The notes beneath the pieces were generated by a model. That model did not search any database and had not been told where the DNA came from. It worked only from the letters and a program-made list of their open reading frames with translations. Positions 44,191 to 52,696 of a stretch of DNA of 64,000 bases are shown here, piece after piece. Origin of the DNA: G963666935 sp963666935 (lineage in GTDB: Bacteria > Bacillota > Clostridia > Christensenellales > CAG-138); assembly GCA_963666935.1 (NCBI GenBank), contig OY762936.1, positions 806,001 to 870,000 of the forward strand, in the 5' to 3' direction. A program made the position numbers and the translations under genes. The first letter of the stretch is position 1. Each line of letters opens with the position of its first letter.

Positions 44191-46269
44191 ATGCATTGCA
44201 CAAAAAAAATCACGGATCATCTTGTATGGGTGGGCGGAAATGACCGTAGGCTTGCCATGTTTGAGGGTGTTTATTCCGTTCCGGACGGGGTTTCATATAA
44301 CGCATACCTTCTTTCCGATGAGAAGACCGTGCTCTTTGATACGGTGGACAAGGCGGTAAGTAAGGTGTTCTTTGAGAATGTGGAGTATGCGCTTTCGGGC
44401 CGGACGCTGGACTATGTGGTGGTACAGCATATGGAGCCGGACCATTCCGCCACGCTCCAAGAGTTGTTCCTGCGCTATCCGAATGTCAAAATCCTTTGCA
44501 GCGCCAAGAGTGCGGCCCTGATGAGCCAGTTCTTTGCCAAAGATTACAGCGCCCGAATAACACAGGTAAAGGAAGGGGACACTTTCGATACCGGCGACCG
44601 CGTGCTGACGTTTTACATGGCACCCATGGTTCACTGGCCCGAAGTTATGGTCACCTACGACGCAAAAGACAAAATTCTGTTCACTGCGGACGCTTTTGGT
44701 GGCTTTGGCGCCCTCAATGGCGCCCTCTTCGCGGACGAGGTGGACTTCATGCGGGACTATCTTGATGAGGCCCGCCGCTACTACGCCAACATTGTGGGCA
44801 AGTACGGCCCACAGGTGCAGTCGCTGCTGAAAAAGGTGGCGGCGCTGGAGATCGATCTGCTTTGCCCGCTTCACGGCTTTGTGTGGCGGAAAGACATTGA
44901 AAGCTTCATCGATAAATATCAAAAATGGAGCGCCTATGCCCCGGAGGAGGAGGGCGTACTTATCGCCTACGCCTCCATCTATGGCAACACGGAAAACGCG
45001 GCGGAGATTCTGGCTTCATACCTCAGGGAGCGGGGAATCAAAACTGCCCTGTTTGACGTTTCGGTGACGGCCGCTTCGGATATCATTGCAGCGGCGTTCC
45101 GTTACAGCCATCTGGTGTTTGCCTCGGCCACCTACAACAATGGCGTTTTCGTGACCATGGAGGCCCTGCTCCATGACCTTACGGCCCACAACTTGCAAAA
45201 CCGCACAGTGTCGCTGATTCAGAACGGCTCTTGGGCGCCGGCCAGCGGCAAGCTCATGCGGGAGATTCTCTCCCCACTCAAGAACCTCACCTTTCTGGAG
45301 GAGACGGTGGACATCCGTTCTTCCCTGAAGCCGGATCAGATGGGGCAGATGGAAAAGCTGGCGGATGCCATTGCGGCTACCATGGCGAAACCCTCCATCC
45401 CGGAGGACGCCGTGGATCCCATCGCCATGCGCAAGTTCAGCTATGGTCTGTTCGTGATCACTGCCCGGGAGGGAGAGAAGGACAACGGATGCATCAGCAA
45501 TACCGCAATCCAGATCACAGAGAAACCCAAGCGCGTCAGCCTTGCCCTCAACAAGGCCAACTACACCACAGGAATGATCCGGCGGACTGGGCAGTTCAAC
45601 ATATGCGTTCTCAGCGAGGAAGCTACTATGTCGGTGTTCCAGCGCTTTGGTTTCCGCAGCGGAAGGGACGTGGATAAGTTTGAAAACGATATGGAATCGC
45701 CCCGGAGCGCCAACGGCATCCGATATATTCCAACGCTCACCAATGCGTTTCTCTCCTGCCGGGTGTTCTCTACGGTGGACTGCGGTACGCATCTCCTGTT
45801 CCTGGCAGATATTACGGAGGCCAAGGCTCTTAGTGACGTTCCTTCCGCCACCTATGCTTATTACTTTGCCCATATTAAGCCCAAGCCGAAGTCCGCTGCG
45901 CCTACGCAAAAGCCTGCGCAGGGGAAGAAAAAGCGCTATGTCTGCAAAATCTGCGGCTATGTCTATGAGGGGGAAACCCTGCCGCCGGATTTCATCTGCC
46001 CCATCTGCAAGCACGGCGCGGAAGCCTTCGAGCTGATGGCTGATGATGCACCGCAGCCTGCCGCTGCGCCTGCGGTTGTCGCGGAGCCCAAGCTTGCTGC
46101 GCCAGAGACTCCCGCAAAGCCTCAGCCCGCGCCGGAAGGTACAACGGAAAAGAAGAAAGGCTATGTCTGCAAAATCTGCGGCTATGTCTATGAGGGGGAA
46201 ACCCTGCCGCCGGATTTCATCTGCCCCATCTGCAACCACGGGGTAGATGCTTTCGAGCCTCTGCCGTAA
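44191..46269 (+). CDS. Flavodiiron protein with flavin-reductase domain and two rubredoxin domains
   Basis: A 692-residue multi-domain oxygen/NO reductase. Residues ~1-245: metallo-beta-lactamase fold with diiron ligands H80, E82, D84, H85 (HMEPDH). ~250-390: flavodoxin domain (LIAYASIYGNTENAAEIL) binding FMN. ~410-565: flavin-reductase-like domain (NGCISNTAIQITEKPKRVSLAL). ~585-620 and ~660-692: two rubredoxins (VCKICGYVYEGE, FICPIC), joined by Ala/Pro-rich linkers. Such enzymes reduce O2 to water or NO to N2O and protect anaerobes. The GGAGG used lies at 44178, so 44191 is the start, not 44176. Confidence 0.92.
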   Translation: MHCTKKITDHLVWVGGNDRRLAMFEGVYSVPDGVSYNAYLLSDEKTVLFDTVDKAVSKVFFENVEYALSGRTLDYVVVQHMEPDHSATLQELFLRYPNVKILCSAKSAALMSQFFAKDYSARITQVKEGDTFDTGDRVLTFYMAPMVHWPEVMVTYDAKDKILFTADAFGGFGALNGALFADEVDFMRDYLDEARRYYANIVGKYGPQVQSLLKKVAALEIDLLCPLHGFVWRKDIESFIDKYQKWSAYAPEEEGVLIAYASIYGNTENAAEILASYLRERGIKTALFDVSVTAASDIIAAAFRYSHLVFASATYNNGVFVTMEALLHDLTAHNLQNRTVSLIQNGSWAPASGKLMREILSPLKNLTFLEETVDIRSSLKPDQMGQMEKLADAIAATMAKPSIPEDAVDPIAMRKFSYGLFVITAREGEKDNGCISNTAIQITEKPKRVSLALNKANYTTGMIRRTGQFNICVLSEEATMSVFQRFGFRSGRDVDKFENDMESPRSANGIRYIPTLTNAFLSCRVFSTVDCGTHLLFLADITEAKALSDVPSATYAYYFAHIKPKPKSAAPTQKPAQGKKKRYVCKICGYVYEGETLPPDFICPICKHGAEAFELMADDAPQPAAAPAVVAEPKLAAPETPAKPQPAPEGTTEKKKGYVCKICGYVYEGETLPPDFICPICNHGVDAFEPLP
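45935..46010 (+). repeat. Internal exact repeat, copy 1 (rubredoxin module)
   Basis: A 76-base segment identical to 46160-46235, encoding the core of the first rubredoxin. The copies are 225 bases (75 codons) apart. Confidence 0.9.
46160..46235 (+). repeat. Internal exact repeat, copy 2 (rubredoxin module)
   Basis: Second copy of the 76-base exact repeat, encoding the core of the second rubredoxin. Third positions are identical, so the duplication is recent or maintained by conversion. Confidence 0.9.
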
Positions 46270-46312
46270 ACAATACGTATCGGATCATGCTGAGCCGGCG
46301 AAATAGTTTTTA

Positions 46313-46350
46313 GGTTGGGGGGAACTAGCATTTCCCCCCAACTCCTTTTT
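46313..46350 (+). terminator. Terminator of the flavodiiron gene
   Basis: Perfect 9-bp stem GTTGGGGGG/CCCCCCAAC followed by TCCTTTTT. Confidence 0.85.
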
Positions 46351-46539
46351 AAGCGTGCAATCCATAGGCCAACGAAAATGGCTTAATTGGAAGAATCGGT
46401 GTTCCCAAAGAGCCCTCCTCGAATTGTCCAAGCCGTTTTTCGTGGCTAGGGGTGCGGGGGGGCAAAGCCCCCTATTATAAAAAAATACTCGTCGACGCCG
46501 TAGGCGACGATACAATCTCATGCTTTCCCGTACAAAAAA

Positions 46540-46577
46540 CCTCCTGTCGCTTGTATCCTACGACAGGAGGCCTTTTT
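46540..46577 (-). terminator. Terminator of pyrG
   Basis: Perfect 10-bp stem CCTCCTGTCG/CGACAGGAGG with flanking A- and T-runs, just downstream of pyrG. Confidence 0.85.
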
Positions 46578-46612
46578 TCTCAATGTCCGTTATTTGGGGT
46601 GCGGCTGGGTAC

Positions 46613-48208
46613 TTAATTCAACGAAGCCTTGATCAGTCCCATAAACAGGGGATTTGGATGATCCGGCCGGGATTTCAGTTCCGGGTGGAACTGCACGCCG
46701 ATCATGAAGGGATGCCCCTTAAGTTCCAGTATTTCCACAAGGTCCCGCTTCTCGTTGATTCCCGCCATCATCATGCCGGCGGCTTCAAAGGCGTTCCGGT
46801 AAGCATTATTGAATTCGTACCGGTGTCTGTGCCGCTCTCGGATCATGGGTTCTCCGTAAAGCAACTGGGTCAAGGTGCCGTCTTTGAGCCTGCAGTCGTA
46901 CCCGCCCAGCCGGAGGGTACCGCCGATGTTGTTGAGGTTGTTCACTTGATCCGGCATCAGGTCAATGACGGGATGGGGGGTACTGGGGTTGACCTCTGTG
47001 GTGTCTGCGTCTTTTAGCCCCAGTACGTTTCGGGCAAACTCAACAGCCATCATCTGCATGCCTAGGCAAAGGCCCAAAAGGGGCACGTTGTTTTCCCGGG
47101 CATATCGAATGGCTTCTTGCTTGCCGGCCAAGCCACGGCTGCCAAATCCGCCTGGGATGATGATGCCGTCTGCCTCCGCCAGCAGTACGGCCACGTTTTC
47201 TCGCGTCACTTCCTGCGCCTTGATGTAGCGGATGTTTGCCCTGGCGCCATATGCGGTGGCCGCGTGGCGGATGGATTCCGCAACGGACAAGTATGCGTCC
47301 TGCAGTTCCACATATTTCCCCACTACGGCGATGGTGCAGGTCTTGTCTGGGTGCTGTTCATGCTCCACCATGGCGTTCCATGCGCAAAGTTCTGGTTCTC
47401 GCTGCTCCATGTGCAGGCTTTTGAGTACTGCTTGGCAAAGCCCCTGCTCTTCCAGCATCAGAGGAACGGCGTAAAGAGAAGGAACGGTCTTGTTTTCGAT
47501 GACGTTTTCCACGGGGACGTTGCAAAATTGAGAAATTTTTCCCTGAAGCCCATCGCCAAGGGGAAATTCCGTGCGGCATACGATGATGTCCGGCTGAATC
47601 CCGATGGAGAGCAACTCCTTCACGCTGTGTTGTGTGGGCTTGGATTTCAGCTCACCCGCCGCGGCAATGTAAGGAACCAGTGTCACGTGAATAAAGGCAC
47701 AGTTGTCATGGCCTTCGCTCCAGCGCATCTGGCGGATGGCCTCCAAAAACGGAAGACCCTCAATGTCGCCAACTGTGCCGCCGATCTCCACCACCAGCAC
47801 GTCCGGATGGTTGCGCTCCGCCGCCAGCCTGATCCGCCGCCGAATTTCGTCTGTGATATGGGGAACGATTTGCACGGTACCACCGTCGTATCCGCCCCGG
47901 CGTTCCCGCTCGATGACGGAGGAGTAGATTTGGCCCGCGGTGGCATTGTTGGCCTTGGAAAGCTCAACGTCGATAAACCGCTCGTAGTGGCCCACGTCCA
48001 GATCGGTTTCCGCCCCGTCGTCCGTCACGTACACCTCCCCGTGCTGATAGGGGTTCATGGTCCCGGGGTCCACGTTCAGATAAGGATCCAGCTTGCATAC
48101 GCTAACCGTGTATCCTCTGCTCTTGAGCAGCCTGCCCAGGCTGGCCGCCGTGATACCCTTGCCAAGGCTGGATACCACGCCGCCGGTGATAAAGACGAAC
48201 TTTGTCAT
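46613..48208 (-). CDS. pyrG: CTP synthase
   Basis: A 531-residue enzyme making CTP from UTP with glutamine. The synthase domain begins KFVFITGGVVSSLGKGI and has the CxLDPYLNVDPGTM-type segment (CKLDPYLNVDPGTMNPYQHG); the C-terminal glutaminase domain has nucleophile Cys in LLGLCLGMQM and the FHPEL His-Glu pair. TTTGGAGGTTTCATC precedes the ATG. Divergent from purA; its leader carries an attenuator. Confidence 0.98.
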   Translation of the reverse strand: MTKFVFITGGVVSSLGKGITAASLGRLLKSRGYTVSVCKLDPYLNVDPGTMNPYQHGEVYVTDDGAETDLDVGHYERFIDVELSKANNATAGQIYSSVIERERRGGYDGGTVQIVPHITDEIRRRIRLAAERNHPDVLVVEIGGTVGDIEGLPFLEAIRQMRWSEGHDNCAFIHVTLVPYIAAAGELKSKPTQHSVKELLSIGIQPDIIVCRTEFPLGDGLQGKISQFCNVPVENVIENKTVPSLYAVPLMLEEQGLCQAVLKSLHMEQREPELCAWNAMVEHEQHPDKTCTIAVVGKYVELQDAYLSVAESIRHAATAYGARANIRYIKAQEVTRENVAVLLAEADGIIIPGGFGSRGLAGKQEAIRYARENNVPLLGLCLGMQMMAVEFARNVLGLKDADTTEVNPSTPHPVIDLMPDQVNNLNNIGGTLRLGGYDCRLKDGTLTQLLYGEPMIRERHRHRYEFNNAYRNAFEAAGMMMAGINEKRDLVEILELKGHPFMIGVQFHPELKSRPDHPNPLFMGLIKASLN

Positions 48209-48229
48209 GATGAAACCTCCAAAAAATTA

Positions 48230-48284
48230 TCAAAAAATAAAAGCGCCTCCTCTTTCGGGGAGGCGCTGAGCTCATCAGGTGCCC
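48230..48284 (-). promoter_or_regulatory. pyrG attenuator with GGGC start (CTP-sensing, reiterative transcription type)
   Basis: On the minus strand the predicted transcript begins GGGC at 48284. About 20 bases later comes a 9-bp stem AGCGCCTCC/GGAGGCGCT (48267-48242) and the run TTTTATTTTTT. This is the arrangement of the Bacillus pyrG leader: at low CTP, polymerase adds extra G residues, which pair with the C/U-rich strand of the stem (CCTCCCC) and prevent termination. Confidence 0.8.
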
Positions 48285-48289
48285 TTACA

Positions 48290-48319
48290 ATTATACCGCG
48301 GCGAAAAATCTTCCATCAA
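48290..48319 (-). promoter_or_regulatory. Promoter of pyrG
   Basis: On the minus strand TTGATG (48319-48314), 18-base spacer, TATAAT (48295-48290), then TGTAA and the GGGC start. Confidence 0.8.
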
Positions 48320-48485
48320 CAAAAACTATTCATTTCTCCCATATCAAATAGTTTTAGCTACCATAAATTGTGCTTATGAGAAACGTTATAAGTACCACTA
48401 ATCGGAACATAAGGGATTCATGGGATTCCTTATTGCAAATAATATGATAGAATAATAGCATATAAAAGCATGGAGGTGCAAGCAC

Positions 48486-49760
48486 ATGGCAAATTGCGCA
48501 ATTGTTGGAATCAACTGGGGCGATGAAGGAAAAGGGCGCATGGTGGACCTGATTGCAGACGACTACGATGTGGTGGTTCGTTATCAAGGCGGCAACAACG
48601 CGGGGCATACGGTGGTCAACCAGTATGGCAAGTTCGCTCTGCATCTGATTCCTTCCGGGATCTTCCGTCCGGGCGTGGTCAATGTGCTGGGCAACGGAAC
48701 GGTTGTGGATCTGGAGAAGCTGTGGGAGGAAATGGAAAACCTGCGTCAGGCGGGAATTCCCATCACTCCGGACAATTTCAAAATCAGCGACCGCGCCGCC
48801 GTGGTGTTTCCCTATCATCGGGAGCAGGACGCACTGGAAGAAGAGCGGCTTAAGGACGCAAAGTACGGCTCCACAAAGCGTGGCATTGCGCCGGTGTACA
48901 GCGATAAATACCAAAAGAAAGCCATTCTCACGGGGGAGATCCTGTATCCGGAATTGGCGAAGGAGCACCTTCGCGGTGTGCTGGAATGGAAGAACTTGAC
49001 TCTGCAAAAGGTGTACGGTGCAAAGGGGCATACGCTGGAAGAGATGTTTGGCTGGTTCAGCGAGTATGGCGCAAAGCTGGCGCCCTATATCTGCGATACC
49101 GGCGTATTTTTGCGGCGGGCAGAGTTGCATGGGAAGAACATCCTCTTCGAAGCCCAACTGGGCGCTTTAAGGGATATCGACTTCGGCATTTACCCCTACA
49201 CCTCTTCCTCTTCTCCGCTGGCGGCCTATGCGCCCATCGGCGCGGGTATTCCCGGCAGCAGAATTGATGAGGTAGTGGGCATCGTAAAGGCCTATTCCAC
49301 CTGCGTGGGCGAAGGCCCCTTTGTCACAGAGTGGATGGGTAAGGATGCCGAACTGCTTCGAGAAGCCGGCGCGGAATACGGCGCGTCCACGGGTCGTCCC
49401 CGCCGGGTAGGCCCTCTGGACCTTGTGGCCACCAAGTACGGTGTCACCGTGCAGGGCGCCACCTGCCTCGCCCTTACCAAGATGGACATTCTTTCTTATA
49501 TGGATGAAATCCCCGTCTGCGTCCTCTATGAGGTGAACGGCAAAGAGACGGATGAATTCCCCTTCCCCAATCTGCTGGAATCTGCGAAGCCGGTGTACGT
49601 GAACATGCCCGGCTGGAAGCAGGATATCAGCTCAGTGCGTAGCTTCGAGGATCTGCCTCAGGCGGCGCAGGATTATGTGGAGTATGTAGAAGGCGCGCTC
49701 GGGACGCATATCACCTACGTTTCCGTAGGCGCGGACCGAGAAGCCATCATTGTGAGGTAA
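48486..49760 (+). CDS. purA: Adenylosuccinate synthase
   Basis: A 424-residue GTP-dependent ligase converting IMP and aspartate to adenylosuccinate. NWGDEGKGRMVDL is the P-loop-like catalytic loop with Asp general base; GNNAGHTVV carries the catalytic His; GVTVQGATCLALTKMDIL holds the guanine-binding TKxD. CATGGAGGTGCAAGCAC precedes the ATG. Followed after four bases by guaA, so both branches from IMP are co-expressed. Confidence 0.98.
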   Translation: MANCAIVGINWGDEGKGRMVDLIADDYDVVVRYQGGNNAGHTVVNQYGKFALHLIPSGIFRPGVVNVLGNGTVVDLEKLWEEMENLRQAGIPITPDNFKISDRAAVVFPYHREQDALEEERLKDAKYGSTKRGIAPVYSDKYQKKAILTGEILYPELAKEHLRGVLEWKNLTLQKVYGAKGHTLEEMFGWFSEYGAKLAPYICDTGVFLRRAELHGKNILFEAQLGALRDIDFGIYPYTSSSSPLAAYAPIGAGIPGSRIDEVVGIVKAYSTCVGEGPFVTEWMGKDAELLREAGAEYGASTGRPRRVGPLDLVATKYGVTVQGATCLALTKMDILSYMDEIPVCVLYEVNGKETDEFPFPNLLESAKPVYVNMPGWKQDISSVRSFEDLPQAAQDYVEYVEGALGTHITYVSVGADREAIIVR

Positions 49761-49764
49761 ATTT

Positions 49765-51288
49765 ATGGAGCGAATTGTCGTATTGGATTTCGGTGGGCAA
49801 TATAACCAGCTCATCGCCCGCAGGGTGCGTGAGTGCGGCGTATACAGCGAGCTTTTGCCCCGCACGGCGGACCTCTCCCGGATCAAGGGCGAAGGGCTAT
49901 CCGGCCTTATTCTTACCGGTGGGCCGGACAGCGTGTACGCTTCCGATGCCAAGTACTGTTCGGACGAGATCTTTGAGCTGGGCGTTCCAGTTTTGGGTGT
50001 ATGCTACGGTATGCAGTATATTGCCCATCGGCTGGGGGGCAAGGTGGAGGCCACGAAAATCAAGGAATACGGGCGCACCCCCGTGACCTTTGCCGATCAT
50101 CCCCTGTTCAAGGGGCTGGATAAGGGCGTGGTGTGGATGAATCACAACGACGCCGTCACAAAAATGCCCGAGGGTTTCGTTTCCATCGCCCAAAGCGAGC
50201 ATTGCCCCATCGCCGCCTTTGCGGATGATCAGCGCAAACTCTACGGCATCCAATTCCACGCGGAAGTTACCCATACGGAAAGCGGAACCGCCATCTATGA
50301 GCGGTTTTTAAAGAACATTTGCGGCTGCGAATGCACCTACAATGTCACCAATCTGGCGGAGTCCCTCACGGAGCAGGTACGGGCGCAGGTGGGGGAAGGG
50401 AAGGTGCTTGGCGCGCTGTCTGGCGGCGTGGATTCTTCCGTGGCCTCTGTGCTGGTGCATAACGCCGTGGGCGACAGGCTTACCTGCATCTTTGTGGATC
50501 ACGGCCTGCTGCGCCTCAATGAAAAGGAAGAGGTGCTCGCTTTTTACCGGGACAAGCTGAATCTCAACATCGTGGCCGTGGACGCCCGGGAGCGCTTCCT
50601 CAGTAAGCTTGCCGGCGTTACGGAGCCCGAGCACAAGCGCAAGATCATCGGTGAAGAGTTCATCCGTGTTTTCGAAGAAGAGGCCAAAAAGCTGGGCGGC
50701 GCGGACTATCTGCTGCAGGGCACCATCTATCCCGATGTCATCGAAAGCGGTACGGACAGCGCCGCCACTATCAAGAGCCATCATAATGTGGGCGGCCTGC
50801 CCAAGGACATTGGATTCAAGGGCCTGGTGGAGCCTCTGCGCACCCTGTTCAAGGATGAGGTGCGGGCGCTTGGCGAATATCTGGGCATCGATCATGACCT
50901 TGTGTGGCGGCAACCATTCCCGGGCCCCGGCCTTGCCATCCGCGTCCTGGGAGACGTCACAGAACCCAAGCTGGATATCCTCAGGCGCAGCGATTATATC
51001 CTGCGGGAGGAAATCGCCGCGGCGGGCCTCAAGGAAAAAATCTGGCAGTATTTCACCGTCTTTACGGGTATGCGCAGCGTGGGTGTCATGGGCGATTTGC
51101 GCACCTACGATTATGCAATCGGCGTCCGGGCTGTCACCAGCACCGACGCCATGACCGTGGAGTGGGCAGAAATTCCTTACCCCGTCCTGCGCCGCATTGG
51201 TGAGCGCATCATCGCGGAAGTCCCCCACGTAAACCGTGTCGTCTACGACATCACCAGCAAGCCCCCGGGAACCATCGAGTGGGAATAG
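49765..51288 (+). CDS. guaA: GMP synthase (glutamine-hydrolysing)
   Basis: A 507-residue enzyme converting XMP to GMP. Class I glutaminase at the N-terminus (GVCYGMQ nucleophile Cys, FHAEVTHT), PP-loop ATP pyrophosphatase (GALSGGVDSSVAS), and the C-terminal dimerisation domain ending SKPPGTIEWE. The ending is intact. The last codons (CGAGTGGGAATA) reappear downstream; guaA 3' ends are known integration targets. The ribosome binding site before the ATG is weak (GTGAGGTAAATTT), consistent with coupling to purA. Confidence 0.98.
   Translation: MERIVVLDFGGQYNQLIARRVRECGVYSELLPRTADLSRIKGEGLSGLILTGGPDSVYASDAKYCSDEIFELGVPVLGVCYGMQYIAHRLGGKVEATKIKEYGRTPVTFADHPLFKGLDKGVVWMNHNDAVTKMPEGFVSIAQSEHCPIAAFADDQRKLYGIQFHAEVTHTESGTAIYERFLKNICGCECTYNVTNLAESLTEQVRAQVGEGKVLGALSGGVDSSVASVLVHNAVGDRLTCIFVDHGLLRLNEKEEVLAFYRDKLNLNIVAVDARERFLSKLAGVTEPEHKRKIIGEEFIRVFEEEAKKLGGADYLLQGTIYPDVIESGTDSAATIKSHHNVGGLPKDIGFKGLVEPLRTLFKDEVRALGEYLGIDHDLVWRQPFPGPGLAIRVLGDVTEPKLDILRRSDYILREEIAAAGLKEKIWQYFTVFTGMRSVGVMGDLRTYDYAIGVRAVTSTDAMTVEWAEIPYPVLRRIGERIIAEVPHVNRVVYDITSKPPGTIEWE
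51276..51287 (+). repeat. guaA 3'-end core, chromosomal copy (candidate att site)
   Basis: CGAGTGGGAATA at the end of guaA; identical at 52304-52315 and 11/12 at 56018-56029. Confidence 0.6.
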
Positions 51289-51327
51289 GTTGCGACAGGT
51301 TTGCGGGTCTTCTATGAGGAGGCAAAA

Positions 51328-52146
51328 ATGAGGCTTAGAAACTTTTTATATTTGAACACAAAGATAATCGAGGATTATATTGCCGCGATTGATGGATATA
51401 CCTATGATGAAGAATCACAGGCAATTGCCACAAGCAGCGAGAACACTATTGGAGGCAAGGTTGGTGCGGCTATCCTTTCTGGGAATGGTGCGCATACGGG
51501 AAAACAAGAAGAAGAAATAAAGCGTTCTGTCAGAATTAGTGATGCTGCAAAATTTGACAAAACTTATGCGTATTTACAATCGAGTGATGAGAGCGATAAT
51601 GGGCTGAAATATTACGAGTTCTTGTCCGAAGATATTTACAACAATTTAAGGCGAGACGACTTTATCGAAGTGCTTGTAACCGCACGCTTTTCTAAAATGA
51701 AAGAGCTGACTGACAGTGTGAAAGGAATTGGAGAGTTAGCAGCTGTCTTTCAAGGGATAACAAGCCAGCAAATTCTTGATAAAAAGGCGACGGATGCTAT
51801 TAGTGGGCTGACAGCTTTGGAGCAGCTGAGATCTGGAAAGGAAATATCCTGTGTTTTTGACTTTGAGGATGGGAAATACCCAATAGTCGCTCATTTAGAC
51901 GAGAGTTACTTTCGCTGCAGGCAAGATAGCTTTGTTGGACAATCATATATGCTCTGCAAAATAATCCGCAAGATTCAAAAAGGTCAGAGCGAAAAACTTG
52001 ATGAAATCTTCGATGATATAAAGAATTTACCCTTAAACCGAGAACAGCGAAGAAAAATGCCCAAAAACATGGATAACCCCGATTTGATGCGTGATGTTAT
52101 TAGGGGCCCGGCCTTGCGGGCGCTTCCCATAGCGGTATATCAATAA
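51328..52146 (+). CDS. Uncharacterised protein, possibly DUF6414 family
   Basis: A 272-residue soluble protein starting MRLRNFLYLNTKIIEDYIAA at 51328, eight bases after GAGGAGG (the reading from 51301 has no such site). The RNFLYLNTKII opening and the C-terminal RDVIRGPALRALPIAVYQ recall the DUF6414 family, whose function is unknown; this is from memory, not a search. Codon use is more AT-rich than guaA 40 bases upstream, and it lies inside the region bounded by guaA-end repeats, so it was probably acquired. Confidence 0.65.
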   Translation: MRLRNFLYLNTKIIEDYIAAIDGYTYDEESQAIATSSENTIGGKVGAAILSGNGAHTGKQEEEIKRSVRISDAAKFDKTYAYLQSSDESDNGLKYYEFLSEDIYNNLRRDDFIEVLVTARFSKMKELTDSVKGIGELAAVFQGITSQQILDKKATDAISGLTALEQLRSGKEISCVFDFEDGKYPIVAHLDESYFRCRQDSFVGQSYMLCKIIRKIQKGQSEKLDEIFDDIKNLPLNREQRRKMPKNMDNPDLMRDVIRGPALRALPIAVYQ

Positions 52147-52261
52147 TAGTAGATGGTAGTAGCGCTATTGATAACACAACTTTGATAGCATTTTGATAAC
52201 AGAAGATCAGCGAACGCCGTAGAAGGTGGATAACTGGTGTCAAATTGAGTAAAAAGGCATC

Positions 52262-52296
52262 ACGAAATCTAAACATAATTGTTTAGATTTCGTTTT
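52262..52296 (+). repeat. Perfect inverted repeat next to guaA-like core (terminator or att arm)
   Basis: 13-bp arms ACGAAATCTAAAC/GTTTAGATTTCGT with 6-base loop, then TTTTGAG. It ends 10 bases before the second guaA-end core, and would also terminate the 51328 gene. Confidence 0.7.
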
Positions 52297-52303
52297 GAGT
52301 TTG

Positions 52304-52315
52304 CGAGTGGGAATA
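52304..52315 (+). repeat. Second copy of the guaA 3'-end core
   Basis: CGAGTGGGAATA, identical to the end of guaA, outside any gene. Confidence 0.6.
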
Positions 52316-52375
52316 AGAAACGAAAGCCCCATAACTCGTATAAAGAAATGGAATAAAGCAAAGAACAAACGCAAA

Positions 52376-52402
52376 AGGCCCGCCACGGCGGGCCTACTTT
52401 TT
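52376..52402 (-). terminator. Terminator of the RHH gene
   Basis: Perfect 9-bp stem AGGCCCGCC/GGCGGGCCT; T-runs on both sides. Confidence 0.75.
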
Positions 52403-52576
52403 ATCCCTTTCCGCTAAGTCGATCTTACCGTGTTTTTCTTCAAATTCTCTTATGCAGTTGTTGATGAGGAACATGATCTGGCCGCTGGCGGAACGATCTT
52501 CATATTCAGCTACATAATGGAATTTCTGCAATACATCTTCGTCGATCCGGATACTGATATGTTTGTTCTTCTTCAA
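52394..52576 (-). CDS. Ribbon-helix-helix (CopG/Arc-like) regulator
   Basis: A 60-residue protein, read as starting at TTG 52576 ((M)KKNKHISIRIDEDVLQKF) after AGGAG at 10 bases. An in-frame ATG at 52618 would add 14 residues but lies inside a palindrome and lacks a ribosome binding site. HISIRIDEDVLQKFHYVAEY is the beta-strand plus first helix, SASGQIMFLINNCIREFE the second. Small RHH proteins of this kind are repressors of plasmid or island genes. It is divergent from the SLOG gene; the palindrome between them is a likely operator. Confidence 0.75.
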   Translation of the reverse strand: MKKNKHISIRIDEDVLQKFHYVAEYEDRSASGQIMFLINNCIREFEEKHGKIDLAERDKK

Positions 52577-52593
52577 TTCTAATTCACTCCTGT

Positions 52594-52630
52594 CACTTAA
52601 AATACACCTGATATACATTTATTTTAAGTG
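52594..52630. promoter_or_regulatory. Palindromic operator between RHH and SLOG genes
   Basis: Perfect 10-bp arms CACTTAAAAT/ATTTTAAGTG, 17 bases apart, lying over the RHH promoter and upstream of the SLOG gene. I infer autoregulation by the RHH protein. Confidence 0.55.
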
Positions 52631-52696
52631 TATTTTGTGATACAATTTCATTATGCACTAATTATTAGTGCATAATACTTTAAAGAAGGGTGAATT

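Larger units (their letters stand above)
46270..46612. other. Intergenic region with several hairpins
   Basis: No gene seen. Besides the two terminators listed separately, it holds a GGGGGC/GCCCCC hairpin near 46457-46474 and a CGTCG/CGACG palindromic pair around 46491-46510, followed by A-rich sequence. The GC-rich palindrome resembles dispersed repeats common between genes; no second copy is in the window. Confidence 0.5.

Noticed and set aside
45016..46239. A 407-codon open frame antisense to the flavodiiron gene
   Set aside because: Its apparent internal repeats only mirror the two rubredoxin modules on the coding strand.
47117..48379. A 420-codon open frame antisense to pyrG
   Set aside because: Lies wholly over pyrG and its leader, no ribosome binding site or recognised domain; pyrG is unambiguous.
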